Shown here piece by piece: positions 22,202 through 33,271 of a DNA stretch of 64,000 bases. The notes under the pieces are model-generated. The model was given only the letters and a program-made list of their open reading frames with translations, had not been told where the DNA came from and did not search any database. Position 1 is the first letter of the stretch, and each line of letters begins with the position of its first letter. Position numbers and translations under genes: made by a program. The stretch spans positions 496,001 through 560,000 of the forward strand of contig SDUX01000003.1 in NCBI GenBank assembly GCA_008729055.1, given 5' to 3'. Origin of the DNA: Pyropia haitanensis. Lineage: Eukaryota; Rhodophyta; Bangiophyceae; Bangiales; Bangiaceae.

Positions 22202-23226
22202 AAAGGTCCTGCACCGCCAGTAAGGGGAACAGCGCGTTCATGCGCCCCCCGCACCAGCCGCGCCACCGTCCGCCCCTCCCCCGGCACCCACAACGACGGC
22301 GCGACAGGCAGTCCCGCCACGCCCCCCGTGGCGGGCACCCGCCGTCCCCGCGGTGAGCTCTCACAACTCAGCGGCAGCGCGCATGGAAGCCACTGCCGGC
22401 TCGACCGCTGCGGGATGATTGCGGGGGGCGCGGCAGGCGCGCCGCGCCGACCAGAGACGAAAGGGAAGGGGCACGAACGCCACACGGGCGCACCGTTGGG
22501 GGGGTCGGGGGCCCCACAACCGCCGCCGCCCCGCCCGCTTCGTCGCGTCGGGCGAGCTCCGGTACAGGACCACCGGCTGGGGCTGCCCCCGTCGGGGGCG
22601 ACGCCACGCGCCAGGCCCGCCGCGGCAAACCCGCCGCCCCGGGCAGGACACCGCCGCCACTGGCGCGGCGGCGGCCGGACAGCCGCCGCTGCTGCTGTAG
22701 CCGCCGCGGCCAAAGACAGCGTGCATGCGGGCGGCTGCCGCCGCCGTCTGGGCCGCCAAGCAGCCGGCCGCTGCCGCCGCCCGCGTCCGCGCGGCGGTCG
22801 TGGACTAGGCGGCCGTCGACTCCGTGACGGCCTGGTCGCAGCTGCAGCGGTGCCGTCTTGGCGGCCACGCGCGGGCAATTGCTGACCATGCCCGCACTGT
22901 CCGCAAGAAGTGGAATCGGTTCCAGCTGATGACACGTGTGTGAAGTTATACTTACCTCCCACAACACGATTCCCTGATAGCCGGGAGTTTGGGTTGGGCC
23001 AATTCACACGCGCGGCTCTCTGGTGCTTCGGGACCCATTTGGGCAGTGTGCGTCTCTCTCCTCTTTGGCGAGTCATGCGTCGCGCCGTGGACGGCTGGAC
23101 TATCCCCGGACGACCTTCTGGGGATGGTGGCGGCGCCACCGCATCAGTGACGAGACGAACGAGTGCCGCCGGGGCAAGCGCCCGCGTCGCTGCTGCGGCG
23201 GTGTTTGTTTTGGCTGAGGACCTACG
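22202..23226. other. Intergenic region and leader of the AP-1 mu gene
   Basis: No gene is assigned. A protein-like + strand stretch at 22725-22919 is interrupted by one TAG (see findings). The last 200 bp are the presumed 5' leader of the AP-1 mu gene. Confidence 0.5.
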
Positions 23227-24809
23227 ATGGCGGTGAGTGATGGGGATGGGCTGGCCGTCTCCTTGATGCGCCTGAACGCGCGTCTATTTGCTTGCCTCGG
23301 TGCCTGTGTTAACATCTTTGGCGTTCACTGCTCCGCTGGTGGATTCTCTGGCTGACGCAATGGAGTCGCTGTGCTGCTCTCGTCTGCGTGTTTGGTGGCG
23401 ATACTCTGCTCCCCCGTGCTATGCTATGGCAGATATCCGCCGTTTATATCCTAGACGCAAGAGGCAAGATTCTCATCAGCCGCTCTTTTCGGGGAGGCGT
23501 CCCGCCAGACGCGGCCGCGGCCTTCAAGGCCCGTGTCATTGACGTGGACGCGGACGTCATCGCGACCCCATTTGTGCACGTCAGCGCGTCCGCTGGCAGC
23601 TACGACTTTGTCTACGTCCGCCACACCAACCTCTTCCTCGTGGCGCTGACACGGCGGAATGGCAATGGCGCCATGATCCTCGCCTTCCTCTACAAGCTCC
23701 TCGACGTGCTCGCGTCGTACATGCGGGAGGTGCGGGAGGACTCGGTACGCGAGAACTTTGTGGTCATCTACGAGCTCCTCGACGAGATGATGGACTGGGG
23801 GGTACCGCAGGTGACTGAGACCGCCGTCCTCGGCCAGTTTATCACCCAAAAGTCCAAGATTGCCGCCGCCGTCGGCAGCCTGCAGCAGCTGCCGGGTGCC
23901 GCGACGGGCGCCGTCTCGTGGCGCGCCGAGGGCATCCGACACGCGCGGAACGAGGTGTTCCTGGACGTCATTGAGCAGGTCAACGTGCTGGTGTCGGGGT
24001 CCGGCTCGCTGCTGCGGTCGGAGATCATTGGGCGGCTTGTGGTCAAGTCGTACCTCAGCGGCATGCCGGACCTGAAGCTGGGCCTCAACGACAAGCTCCA
24101 GTTTGATGCTGCCGCCGCGGCCGCCCTGGCGGCGGGTGGCCATGGCGCATCCGAGAGGGCGGGCGGTGGCGGCGGTGGCGGGGACGATGGCGGCGCGCCG
24201 GTCGGGCGGAAAGGCAAGTCTGTCGAGCTGGAGGACGTTAAGTTCCACCAGTGCGTGCGGCTGGCGCGCTTTGAGAACGACCGCACCATCTCGTTTGTGC
24301 CCCCCGACGGCGAGTTCGAGCTCATGAGCTACCGGCTCGAGACGGAGGTACGGCCGCTGGTATGGGTGGACGCGGTGATTGAGCAGCGGCAGACGCGGGT
24401 GGACTATCTGGTCAAGGCGCGGACGCAGCTCAAGGCGTCAGCGGTGGCGAACAATGTCAAGATCCACCTGCCGGTGCTGCCCGACGTGGACACCCCCAAG
24501 TTCCAGTGCTCGGCTGGCAAGGCCAAGTACGTGCCGGAGCGGGACGAGGTGGTGTGGCACGTCAAGCAGTTCAAGGCGGGCCGGGAGCTGGTCATGCGCG
24601 GCGGGTTTGGGCTGCCCAGCCTGGGCGAGGACGCGGCTCGGGAGAACGCGACCAAGCGACCGATTACGGTGGAGTTTGAGGTGCCCTACTTTACCGTATC
24701 GGGCCTGCAGGTGCGGTTCCTCAAGGTGGTGGAAAACTCGGGCTACCAGGCCCTCCCGTGGGTGCGGTATATCACCCAAGCGGGGCAGTACGAGATCCGG
24801 CTGACGTGA
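23227..24809 (+). CDS. AP1M: AP-1 clathrin adaptor complex, mu (medium) subunit
   Basis: AP-1 mu reads Yxx-phi sorting signals at the trans-Golgi network/endosome. The model has a tiny first coding exon, 23227-23232 (ATGGCG), a 200-bp intron with consensus donor GTGAGT and acceptor GCAG, then exon 2 at 23433-24809, giving 460 aa. The join reads MA-ISAVYILDARGKILISR, the expected longin start. The N-terminal longin domain contains FVYVRHTNLFLVALTRRN and ENFVVIYELLDEMMDWG. Next comes GIRHARNEVFLDVIEQVNVLV. The mu-homology domain has LNDKLQFD, then SVELEDVKFHQCVRLARFENDRTISF, FIPPDGEFELMSYRL-type sequence, and a C terminus of YQALPWVRYITQAGQYEIRL, typical of mu1 rather than mu2-4. An Ala/Gly-rich insert of about 40 aa lies between LQFD and VELED. 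A downstream-only start is unlikely because no other ATG gives the longin start. Confidence 0.95.
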
Positions 24810-25369
24810 CATGTCTTTGCGGGGGGGGAGGGAAGGGTACTGACGTCGCAGGGGTGGCATCAAACCTGAGCGGCCCCGTCGCAAGCATTCGGTTGTGTGT
24901 ATGTATGTACATAGTTTTTTTTTGTTTTCTTGTTCCTGCCGAGCTCGGGTCCCGAGCATGCTGCCGCGCATGGTCAGCTGGCAGAGATGACGAAGTATGG
25001 GTGAAAACGTACCACGTTTGTCTTAATTGATGACGATCATCGTCATCACGCCTACGAAAAACGGCAAGGTTCCACTCACTCGATACGAAACATCGTGGGT
25101 ACAGCACGCGCTTCGGCTTGCGTTGGCAGTCGCTGGGCTCACGACCACGTCTTTGTGCGATTGATGCTGGCAACAAGGTAACGCGCATCCCCCACCGTCC
25201 CTCCCCATGTGACCCTGTTGGCGCCACGCTTACGCCGGGGTGGCCGCTCGGGGTGCCCTCCCCAGGTGTCGGAGCCAGCGTTGCGTTGGCCCGTTCCCCC
25301 GAGGCGCCCTCCTCCGCTCCCTCTGCCCCCCCCCCACCTTCCGACGCTCGTGGCGTTCCCCACCCAATC
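24810..25369. other. Intergenic region
   Basis: 3' region of AP-1 mu and promoter/leader of the dehydrogenase gene. It includes a T8-type run near 24916-24923. No gene is recognised. The downstream frame is open back to 25118 without an ATG. Confidence 0.6.
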
Positions 25370-26623
25370 ATGGCGCTGCTTCGACGGCTGGCGTCCTTCC
25401 CCCCTCGCTGGGCGTCGACGGGCGCCGCCCCTCTCTCGGCGCTGGCCGCGCTGCTTGGTGCGTCGCGCCCGTCATCCTTGCCTCCGGCCGGGGGCGTGCC
25501 GGCGTCGCGGCATGGCCGGCCCGCCGCGGGTGGACGCGTCGCCGCCGCGCTGAGCACCGCCCCGCCGCTGCCGACGGTCGCGTGGGTGGGCCTCGGCGCG
25601 ATGGGCGTGCCGATGGCCGCCCGCCTCGCCGCCGCGGGCATCCGCCTGCGCGTCTACGACACGTCCGCCGCGGCGGTCGGCGCGTTTGTCGACACCCTGC
25701 CGCCGCTTTCGGCGGCGGCGGGCGGGCGGGTGACGCCGGTGGGGAGCCTGGACGAGCTGTTTCCCCACCCGCCGTCGGCAGACCCGCCGCCGCCGCCCCC
25801 GCCGGCGGGTGACGGCGCCGGCGCCCATCAACCCGTGACGCCCGCCCCGCCCACGGTGGCGCTCATCACAATGCTGCCATCGACGGCGGCGGTGGCGGCC
25901 ACCCTCCACGCGCTCGCGCCGCGGGCGCCCGCCGGCGCGGTGCTCATCGACATGTCCACCATCCCTCCGGACGAGAGCCGCGCCCTCGCCGCTCGCGTCG
26001 CCGCCGTCACGGGTGCGGACGCCAGCGGCCGCCGCGTGCACGTCCTCGACGCGCCCGTGTCTGGGGGCACCGCCGCGGCCGCCGCGGGCACCCTCACCAT
26101 CATTGTCGGGGGTGAGGCCGCGACGTTTAAGGCGGTCACGCCGCTGCTGTCCATCATGGGGCGGCCCGTGCACGTGGGTGCCGCAGGCGCGGGGCAGGTG
26201 GTCAAGGCGGCCAACAACCTGGTGCTGGGCGCGTCCATGGCAGCGGTGGCGGAGGCGACGACGCTCGCGGCCGCGGCGGGCGTGCCGCCCGCGACGACGG
26301 CGGGGGTGTTTGCGACCTCGTCGGGCCGCTGCTGGGCGAGTGACGTGTACAACCCGGCGCCGGGGGTGGTGGCGGGGGCGCCCGCCGGCCGGGGCTACAC
26401 GGGCGGCTTCCGCGTCGAGCTGATGCGCAAGGACCTTGGCATCGCGCGGGGCATGGGGTCCGCTCGCGGCGGCAAGACCCCGACGCCCATGGCCGACGCC
26501 GCCGCGGGCGTGTACCAGGCCATGAGCGAGAGCGGTGGGGAGGGCAAGGACTTCTCCGGCATCTTTCACTACGTGTACCAGGGCACGCGGCTGCACAAGC
26601 CGCCGGGAGCTGCGGGAGCGTGA
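25370..26623 (+). CDS. HIBADH: 3-hydroxyisobutyrate dehydrogenase, mitochondrial
   Basis: The protein is 417 aa. It oxidises 3-hydroxyisobutyrate to methylmalonate semialdehyde with NAD+ in mitochondrial valine catabolism. The N-terminal 60-70 residues are Arg/Ser/Ala-rich without acidic residues (MALLRRLASFPPRWAST), a good mitochondrial presequence. The Rossmann motif VGLGAMGVPMA has G74-x-G76-x-x-G79. The substrate-binding motif DAPVSGGTAAAAAGTL, the catalytic-Lys helix GQVVKAANNLVLG, and LMRKDLGIA near the C terminus are all present. The protein ends with MSESGGEGKDFSGIFHYV, matching the family C terminus. Pro-rich and Ala-rich inserts (around residues 140-160) make it longer than the usual 300-340 aa. 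Related beta-hydroxyacid dehydrogenases (glyoxylate/succinic semialdehyde reductases) lack this C-terminal HYVYQG-type end, so HIBADH is preferred. Confidence 0.94.
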   Translation: MALLRRLASFPPRWASTGAAPLSALAALLGASRPSSLPPAGGVPASRHGRPAAGGRVAAALSTAPPLPTVAWVGLGAMGVPMAARLAAAGIRLRVYDTSAAAVGAFVDTLPPLSAAAGGRVTPVGSLDELFPHPPSADPPPPPPPAGDGAGAHQPVTPAPPTVALITMLPSTAAVAATLHALAPRAPAGAVLIDMSTIPPDESRALAARVAAVTGADASGRRVHVLDAPVSGGTAAAAAGTLTIIVGGEAATFKAVTPLLSIMGRPVHVGAAGAGQVVKAANNLVLGASMAAVAEATTLAAAAGVPPATTAGVFATSSGRCWASDVYNPAPGVVAGAPAGRGYTGGFRVELMRKDLGIARGMGSARGGKTPTPMADAAAGVYQAMSESGGEGKDFSGIFHYVYQGTRLHKPPGAAGA

Positions 26624-29028
26624 CGGCTTCTACGACGGTGTTGTCGTTGGGTGCTCCTGGAGCGTGAGGGCTGCCGCGACGATGTCATTGCTTGTTTTTT
26701 TTTACGTTTTAGCATGCTGTACGCATCAGGCTGTCGTCTTTGGATGGTATACGCATCAGGCTGTCGAGCATGCCTGCAAGTCCAATTGCTGTAGTTGTAG
26801 TTGGAGCACACGCCTTGCAAAGCCAGACTCCGGCAGGCTGCTGCGCCGTGGAATCCGCCCCGGCTCTTGGCAGAACCCGGCTGCACCTCCGCGCTAGAAA
26901 AATTTCTGCTACGCCCCGCTGAACCCGCACCCCGCCGAGGACTACAAGCCCAAACGCACCTGGCGCCGCCGCAGCCGCGGCTGCCGTCATCCTTGGCCTT
27001 GGCTCTCCTCCCCCTCCTCTCCCCCCCCCCTCCCGCGCCACCCCGTGCGCTGTCTCACCTCCCGTGGTCGCCCATCAATGTTCCGGCCGGACCCCACGGT
27101 GGGGGGCAGGCGGGCACCTTCAATAGTGCGGCGCGCTCCGTCCGGGGCCGCGGCCGTACTCTCCAGTCATACCCACCTGACAGTTGGACAGCACATCGAG
27201 CGAGACGGCAGGCGCGGCGTCCTCTTGCCCCAGTCCGCTACCGGAAAGGGTTTTCAAACCTCAAATGTGGTGAGAGCCCGGCCCACCGACGACCGTGGCG
27301 GTTGCTGCCCCCCCCCATCCGACGACGAGTCGCTGCTGACCCGCCCCTTGCAACTGCAAAACGTACAGCTGCGGGCGGAGGTGGTTCGTCGTATTCGGCT
27401 GGCGCGCGAGCGGCGGGGGAGTGAGTGGGCTTGCTGCTGGGGAGCACCTCCCCCGGGCCAGGACTGCATGGGTGGTGGCGTGCCTGTCCACGTGGCGGCA
27501 GGCCGCCACCCCAGCCTTGGAACAGCTCTGCAGCGACACGGACGATACGATGCACTTTCGTCGAAGCCCTTCATAACCAATAGGGTTGCATATAGAGCGA
27601 AGGGACGATGACCACCTGTCGTGAGGTCTTGGCTTGGCCGTCCAGTGGTGCAACCCAGTTGTAGGGCACCGGTCTTGGGTGCTGGAGTGCAGCCAGGGGC
27701 CGTTAGCAGGCGCGAGGGCTTGGCTGACCTTCGCGATCCGGCCCTGCTGGAAGCTCGTCCCCTCCGTCGGCTGAGCTCTCTACGCACCTCCGCCTGCTTG
27801 TGTATTTCTTCCTCGGGCACACGACACCAGCTCCCTACCTGGTGTAGGTCTTAGAGCGGTGTCGTTTGGGTCACCGCCGTGCCTTGTAGGGGCTCCTGCT
27901 GGGAGGCCATAGAGTGCCACTCACGACAAGACCAGGGAGGAGGGAACGCGGGGGCCTGGCCGCGCCTGCCGCAGACGGTCCCCCTAGGAATTGCTTCCAG
28001 CTGGCGGCCTCCGTGGGTGGTGTGGCTTTCCCTCCACAAAGTGGGACACGCCAGCGCGCCCGGGAGGTGTGCCTGGTCGGCCACGATTGGCTGATCGCTG
28101 ACGGCAGCAGGGGATCACGCGCCTCGGATGCAGTCGGGCTCCCAGCTTCAAGCGGGCTTGGGGAGCAGGTGGCGGCAGAGCGCGAGGAGACAGCGGGGTA
28201 GGGAGGGGAGCGGGTCGTGGACGCCTTGCCGCTGCCCCACAACGCATGCAAGCTGTGCCAGGCACGGGGGATAAGCCACGGCCCCATGCGTGCGACTTTG
28301 GATGGCAGACGTGGACTCGGCTGCCGCGTTGCATAGGAGACGGCATGCCGGCCGTTCACGTTCGCGGAGTGACTGGCATTGCGGCAGCTTTTGCTGTCGG
28401 GGGGGGGGAGAACGGGAGGCGCGGCTTGGGGTGCTGGGGGACACGCACGCGCGCGAGAACTGGTGGGCTGGCGCCGACCCGCTTCGGCACACAGCAGCCT
28501 GGCTGGCGGCGACAGCGGCGGCCGCTGACGGCGGCGGCGGTTCGCGCGGCGGCAGTGCTGATTTGCTGTGAAAGCGGGGGGTGGGAGTGGGGTGGGGAAT
28601 AGGCTGTTTCGAGAATAGATAGCCCGAGGGTGGAGCCCCACGCGGTTTGGCTGGCTGTGGGCGCGGAGAGAGGCGGCGGCCGGCGGCGGTGGGTGGGCGG
28701 GCGTGCCCGGATCCGGATCCGCCGCCGCCCTACGACGGCTGGTTGAAAGGGCACCGGGGCCACCCGCGGGGGCCCACTCCGCGTGCTTCACGCACCCCGC
28801 TCGCTGGCGCCCGCACTGTTTCACTCTCTGTGTTTCCCACGACGACGGCCCCGCCCAAGCACACCTCAGACCTTGCATGCATCGGCTGCGTGCTCAAGCC
28901 CCCGTGACCCACTGCCTCTGTTGGCCTTCCGTGCCGCCGCTACCACCTGTGTCGATCGACTTCCCGGGTTTTGTGGATGTGGCAGCCCGCCGCGCGCCCG
29001 CCTCCCCCTGCGCCGCCGCCCCCCCGCC
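26624..29028. other. Intergenic region, no gene recognised
   Basis: About 2.4 kb. A 16-bp direct repeat ACGCATCAGGCTGTCG occurs twice near 26719 and 26751. Open frames on both strands (for example 27871-28878 minus and 26801-27424 plus) carry no recognisable domain and have arginine/proline-rich GC-driven composition. The frame of the downstream kinase is open back to 28783 but begins there with GTG. Confidence 0.5.
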
Positions 29029-30618
29029 ATGCCCCTACCTTGTGGCCGGCTGCTGTCAGAGCCGTCGTCGACGGCGACCGGCGGCGGCCCGCCGTCCCCC
29101 TCCCCGTCCACCCTCCGTGTCGGCGTGACGTGCAACGCCAAGAAGCAGTCGGTGTTCTTTGCGCACCTTAACGAGGCCGCCGAGCGGCACGGCATCCACC
29201 TCGTGCCGTTGTCACTGGGCGCCGACGACGCGGGCCAGGAGTGGCGGCGGTGCGCCCGCACTGACGGCCATGGCGGTAGCGACACGGACAGCATCCACGA
29301 CGACGACGACGACGAGGACGGCAACGGGGTGGTGGCCGCCACCCACCCCTCTAGCGCGGCGGCCCGGCTGCAGCTGGATGCGGTCATCCACAAGCGCACC
29401 GATGACATGGCGATGCTGCTGCGGTGCTACGGGGACAGCCCGCTCGACGCGGTCGCGACTAAGGCAATGCGCGAGCGGATTGCGGCGCTCGAGGCGGCGC
29501 TCGCGCCGCCCGCCGTGACCGCCATCGACTCGCTGTCGGGGGTGTGGCGGGTGGTGGACCGCTTCCGCCTCGTCGACGCGGTGGACGCGGCGCTTCGCCG
29601 CGCGCGTCTGCCCCACGTGGGCGTCCTGCCTCACACCGACGGCACGGCGCTGCTGCCGCCGTTACGCAGCGGGACGGCCCCCCGGTGGCTCACCGCTGGT
29701 CGGCCGCTGCTCCTCAAGCGCCGCCGCGCGTGTGGGGAGGCGGCCTGCCACGAGCTGCTGCTCGTCGCCGACGCGGCTGCTGGCGGCCGCGCGCTCAGAG
29801 GCGTCCTCTCCCGCCACAAGCCCTCGGACGTGCTCGTGACGCCGTTTGTCGAGGACCACGGCGGCGTAGTGTTCAAGGTGTACGCGATAGGCCGCGCCGT
29901 GACCGTCCAGACGCGGGCGTCCATTTCGCCGTCGCTGGGCCGCGACGTGGGGGGGGCCGGCGGCGGCAGTGGCATCCTCTCCTTTGATATCGCCACCATG
30001 CTTTCGCTGAAGAAGACGCGCCTGCCGCACACCGGGGCGGGTGATGACAGGCCGGCGGGCTGCTCCTTTGTGCAACCGGGGGGGGGGACGGAGTGGCCGG
30101 GCATGGCGTGCGCCGACGTTCAGGCCGCCTCGGCGGTGGCGGCGGCGGTGGAGCCCGCCACGCCGCCCGTCCCAGGGCAGCCGCCCGCCCCCCCCTCGCG
30201 CCAGCTGGCGTCGGCGCTGGTCCGAGCGATTGGCGGCGAGCTGGGCATGACCCTCCTTGGCATTGACCTGGTCTGCGACGTCCGCACCGGCTTTTACTAC
30301 GTCGTGGACGTCAACTACTTTCCAGGTTACACGGGCGTGGTCGACGCGCACGATGTGCTGCTGCGCCACGTGCGGGAGGTGGTGAGCGACCGGCGTGACC
30401 GCTCGTCGGCACCGTCCAGTGCGCCGCCGTCCCCGGTCGGCGTCGTTCCATTCAGCGCGGACGGCGAGTGTGGGGAGCTGCTGGAGCACGGTGCCGTATG
30501 GGAAGAGGTCAAGGCCATGGACCTCCGAACTGGCAAGGGGGGAGGTATGGGGGAGGTGGGGGACGGGGAAAGAGGATGGATGGACGCATGCGATGAGTTC
30601 TCACCGCCGGCGCACTAG
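29029..30618 (+). CDS. ITPK1: Inositol-tetrakisphosphate 1-kinase (ITPK family)
   Basis: The protein is 529 aa. ITPKs phosphorylate inositol tris/tetrakisphosphates with an ATP-grasp fold on the route to phytate and pyrophosphates. Visible blocks: the N-terminal strand LRVGVTCNAKKQSVFF; LDAVIHKRTDD (the conserved IHK-TD); AIDSLSGVWRVVDRF (D-P-x-x-x-x-DR region); LLLKRRRACGEAACHEL and VTPFVEDHGGVVFKVYAIG, the central ATP-grasp strands; and GMTLLGIDLVCD followed by YYVVDVNYFPGYTGV (D427-V-N, metal-binding DxN). Acidic and Gly/Pro inserts enlarge it compared with plant ITPKs (320-390 aa). ATG 29029 is the first in frame with good context. The tail after about residue 465 is low-complexity and uncertain. 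Confidence 0.93.
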   Translation: MPLPCGRLLSEPSSTATGGGPPSPSPSTLRVGVTCNAKKQSVFFAHLNEAAERHGIHLVPLSLGADDAGQEWRRCARTDGHGGSDTDSIHDDDDDEDGNGVVAATHPSSAAARLQLDAVIHKRTDDMAMLLRCYGDSPLDAVATKAMRERIAALEAALAPPAVTAIDSLSGVWRVVDRFRLVDAVDAALRRARLPHVGVLPHTDGTALLPPLRSGTAPRWLTAGRPLLLKRRRACGEAACHELLLVADAAAGGRALRGVLSRHKPSDVLVTPFVEDHGGVVFKVYAIGRAVTVQTRASISPSLGRDVGGAGGGSGILSFDIATMLSLKKTRLPHTGAGDDRPAGCSFVQPGGGTEWPGMACADVQAASAVAAAVEPATPPVPGQPPAPPSRQLASALVRAIGGELGMTLLGIDLVCDVRTGFYYVVDVNYFPGYTGVVDAHDVLLRHVREVVSDRRDRSSAPSSAPPSPVGVVPFSADGECGELLEHGAVWEEVKAMDLRTGKGGGMGEVGDGERGWMDACDEFSPPAH

Positions 30619-31642
30619 CAGCGGCACAACCACCCCGAACGACATGCGGCCGCAGAGTAGAAAGGGGTCCGACGAAGGGAGTTGTCGGAGATTGGTGCCG
30701 GCTGAGGCGGATGGGGCCTCGTAGAACATCCGGCGTGGTCACGAGCCATTGAGCGTTTGTCATGTCTTGGTCATGTCTCTGCGCCTTGGCTGCAACCCCC
30801 CTCCTCTGGTTCATCCGCCCGGGTACCTTGTCCCTTGGCCTCGTTGTATGTCTTTGTTTTGTGTGTCCCTCGGTCCTTGTACTATTTTTTTGTGTGCATG
30901 CTCCGTGATTGTAGTTCTTTTTCGTACCGTGTATGTCTGGAAGTGCGTTTGCATCTTCCGCCGCTTCACGCAAGACGCAGGAGCTGTTGTTGATCCTTGG
31001 CCGCCCGACTCTTCATTGTTTTATTCTCATAGACACTCGCATGTACTACTGCGGGCACGGGCGGCGATCCCGTGTACGGCTGTAGCGACGGTCGGCGACT
31101 CGCTTTCGGTCCTCCCGACGTTTTTCTCTTTTTGACCGGCAGTCGCCTCTCTTCTTTGCCTCGCCCGGTGGTCGTGCCTTGTTGTCTGGGCCGCCACAGC
31201 GAAAACGTGGACATAAAATCGTGTCATGGGTTCCAGTCGTCTTGGTGACTGGGGAGTGCACACGGACTTGAAGTCCTGTAAATGCGATCGGGCTCCGGGG
31301 CGGGCACCCGCGCAGCCGCGCTCAGAACGTCCCCGCCCCCCCCCCCCTCCGCGCCCACCGTCAACGCCGCCCTCGTCGCACACTGACACACCGCCTGGCG
31401 CGGGCGGCGCGCCGCGGCCGCCCCCTCCTCGTCGACCGCCCCCTCCTCGTCGACCGCCGTGTCGCGGCGCGGCGCTCCCCCCCCCCCTCCCTGGCATCGC
31501 CGTCACGCGCCTGTTACCTGAATCCCCTCCTCGTTCCCGCTGCTGCCGGGGCGGGATCCTGACACCCCTCGGCTCCGCCTCACCCCCTCCGCCCCCCCCC
31601 CCCCCTCCCTCCCCGCACCACCCTCTCCCCCCAGCGACCGCC
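30619..31642. other. Intergenic region
   Basis: Pyrimidine-rich on the + strand with relatively AT-richer sequence at 30740-31130. Promoter/leader for the TBCCD1 gene. No gene is recognised. Confidence 0.6.
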
Positions 31643-31860
31643 ATGGACACCCGCCCCGATACGCGTATGGATGAGGGCCGCCCGGGCGGGTCGCGCCCCG
31701 TCCCCCCCCCTCGCCGACCACCCCCCACGGGGTCATCAAGACCGGCCCGCTGCCGCTGCCATCCTCGCCGCGGCCCCAGTCGCCCGCCCGCGGCGGCGGC
31801 CTGAGCCTCCCGGCCCTCACACCCGCCGTGTCGCTGCTCCCGTCGTCGACGGCGTCGGGT

Positions 31861-31891
<31 letters not shown>

Positions 31892-31926
31892 GAGGGGGGG
31901 CAGGGGGGTCCGCCGCAGGCGTTGGT

Positions 31927-31964
<38 letters not shown>

Positions 31965-33214
31965 GGCCGCCGCGGGCATGGCGGTGGGCGCCCACCCGTC
32001 CGCGCCGGCGGCGGGCCTGCTGCCGGCAGTGGCGGCGGCGGCGGCGTCGGCGGCGGCGACGGCGCCCGACCCGGCCGGCCCGGCGGTGTGGGTGGACCGG
32101 TGCGCGTTTGAGCACACCGCCGCGGTGCCGCACCTGTTTCCCGCGCCCGTCGATGCGCTCGCGCTCGCGGCGGAGCTGGGACCCGACCGGCTGCCGCCGC
32201 CCGCCGCCGCCGCCGCCGCCGCCGCCGGTGGGGGGGGCGAGGCTGCCGGCTGCGACGGCGGCGGCGCCGCGGCGGCGGCGGCGGCGTTGCCGGCGGTTAG
32301 CTTTGACGCGTGGGTGGCGGCCGCGGGGGGGTGGCGCGGCTCGACTCGTCGGCGCACGCGGGGTTGGTGGTGGAGGGCCTTGCGACGGTCGCGCCCGCCG
32401 CGTGGGCGGCCGTCAATGGCCGTCGGTGGCGGCCGTCGGGCGGTGGGGGTGGGGGCGCCGGCGGGGGCGCCACACTACCTGGGGGGGCTGCTGGGGCGGA
32501 CGCGGCAGCGGCGGCAGCAGCCGCCCCCCGCCTCGACGCGGACGCGGACGTAGACGCGGACGGCGTGCGGGCGCGGGACGCGATCCCCCTCGCGGAGCTC
32601 CTCGCGTTTGTGTCGCTCGCATCGGCGCCGCTGGCGGGCGGGGCCGGCAGCTACCGCGCGACCGCCAACGCGGTGTGGCCAGAGGATACGCTGCCGGTCT
32701 TGCCGGGCGTCGCGGGGGGCGCGCCCGTCCCGGGCGGCGCTGCCGCCGCCGCCGTGGTCGCGGCGGGCGGGTCCGCCGCGGCGGCGGCGGGGCCGGGCGC
32801 GCCGGGCATGGCGCCGGGTGTGGGCGGCGGCGACGGCGGCACGCCAGACCCGCTGCTGCCCGTGCCGGCGGTGACGCCCGCCGCGCCCGCCTCACCGTCC
32901 GTGTCCGCGGCGGTGGTGGCGGGCATGGGCGGCGCGGGGGGGGCGACGAGTGGTGTCGGCGGCGGCAGCGGCGGGGCTTCCCCGGCGGCGACGCCAGCGG
33001 TGATGACGCCCGCGTCGCCGGTGCCGTCGTCGCCGGGCGGGTCTGCGTCGTCGGCGTGCCGGCGGTCGCGGGCGGCGGCGGAAGCGCGCCGCGCCGTGGC
33101 GGACGCGATGGGCCAGTCCCACGTGCGGCAGCTGCTGGGCGTTGCCGCCGCGCTCGGGCGGATGCTGCAGGGCGTCGCCGCCGCGTACGGGGTGGCCCCC
33201 GTGGCGGGCGCGGA

Positions 33215-33271
<57 letters not shown>

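Noticed and set aside
26717..26767. Two copies of ACGCATCAGGCTGTCG as an attachment site or target duplication
   Set aside because: Only about 16 bp between the copies; no element lies between them, so it is probably a local duplication.
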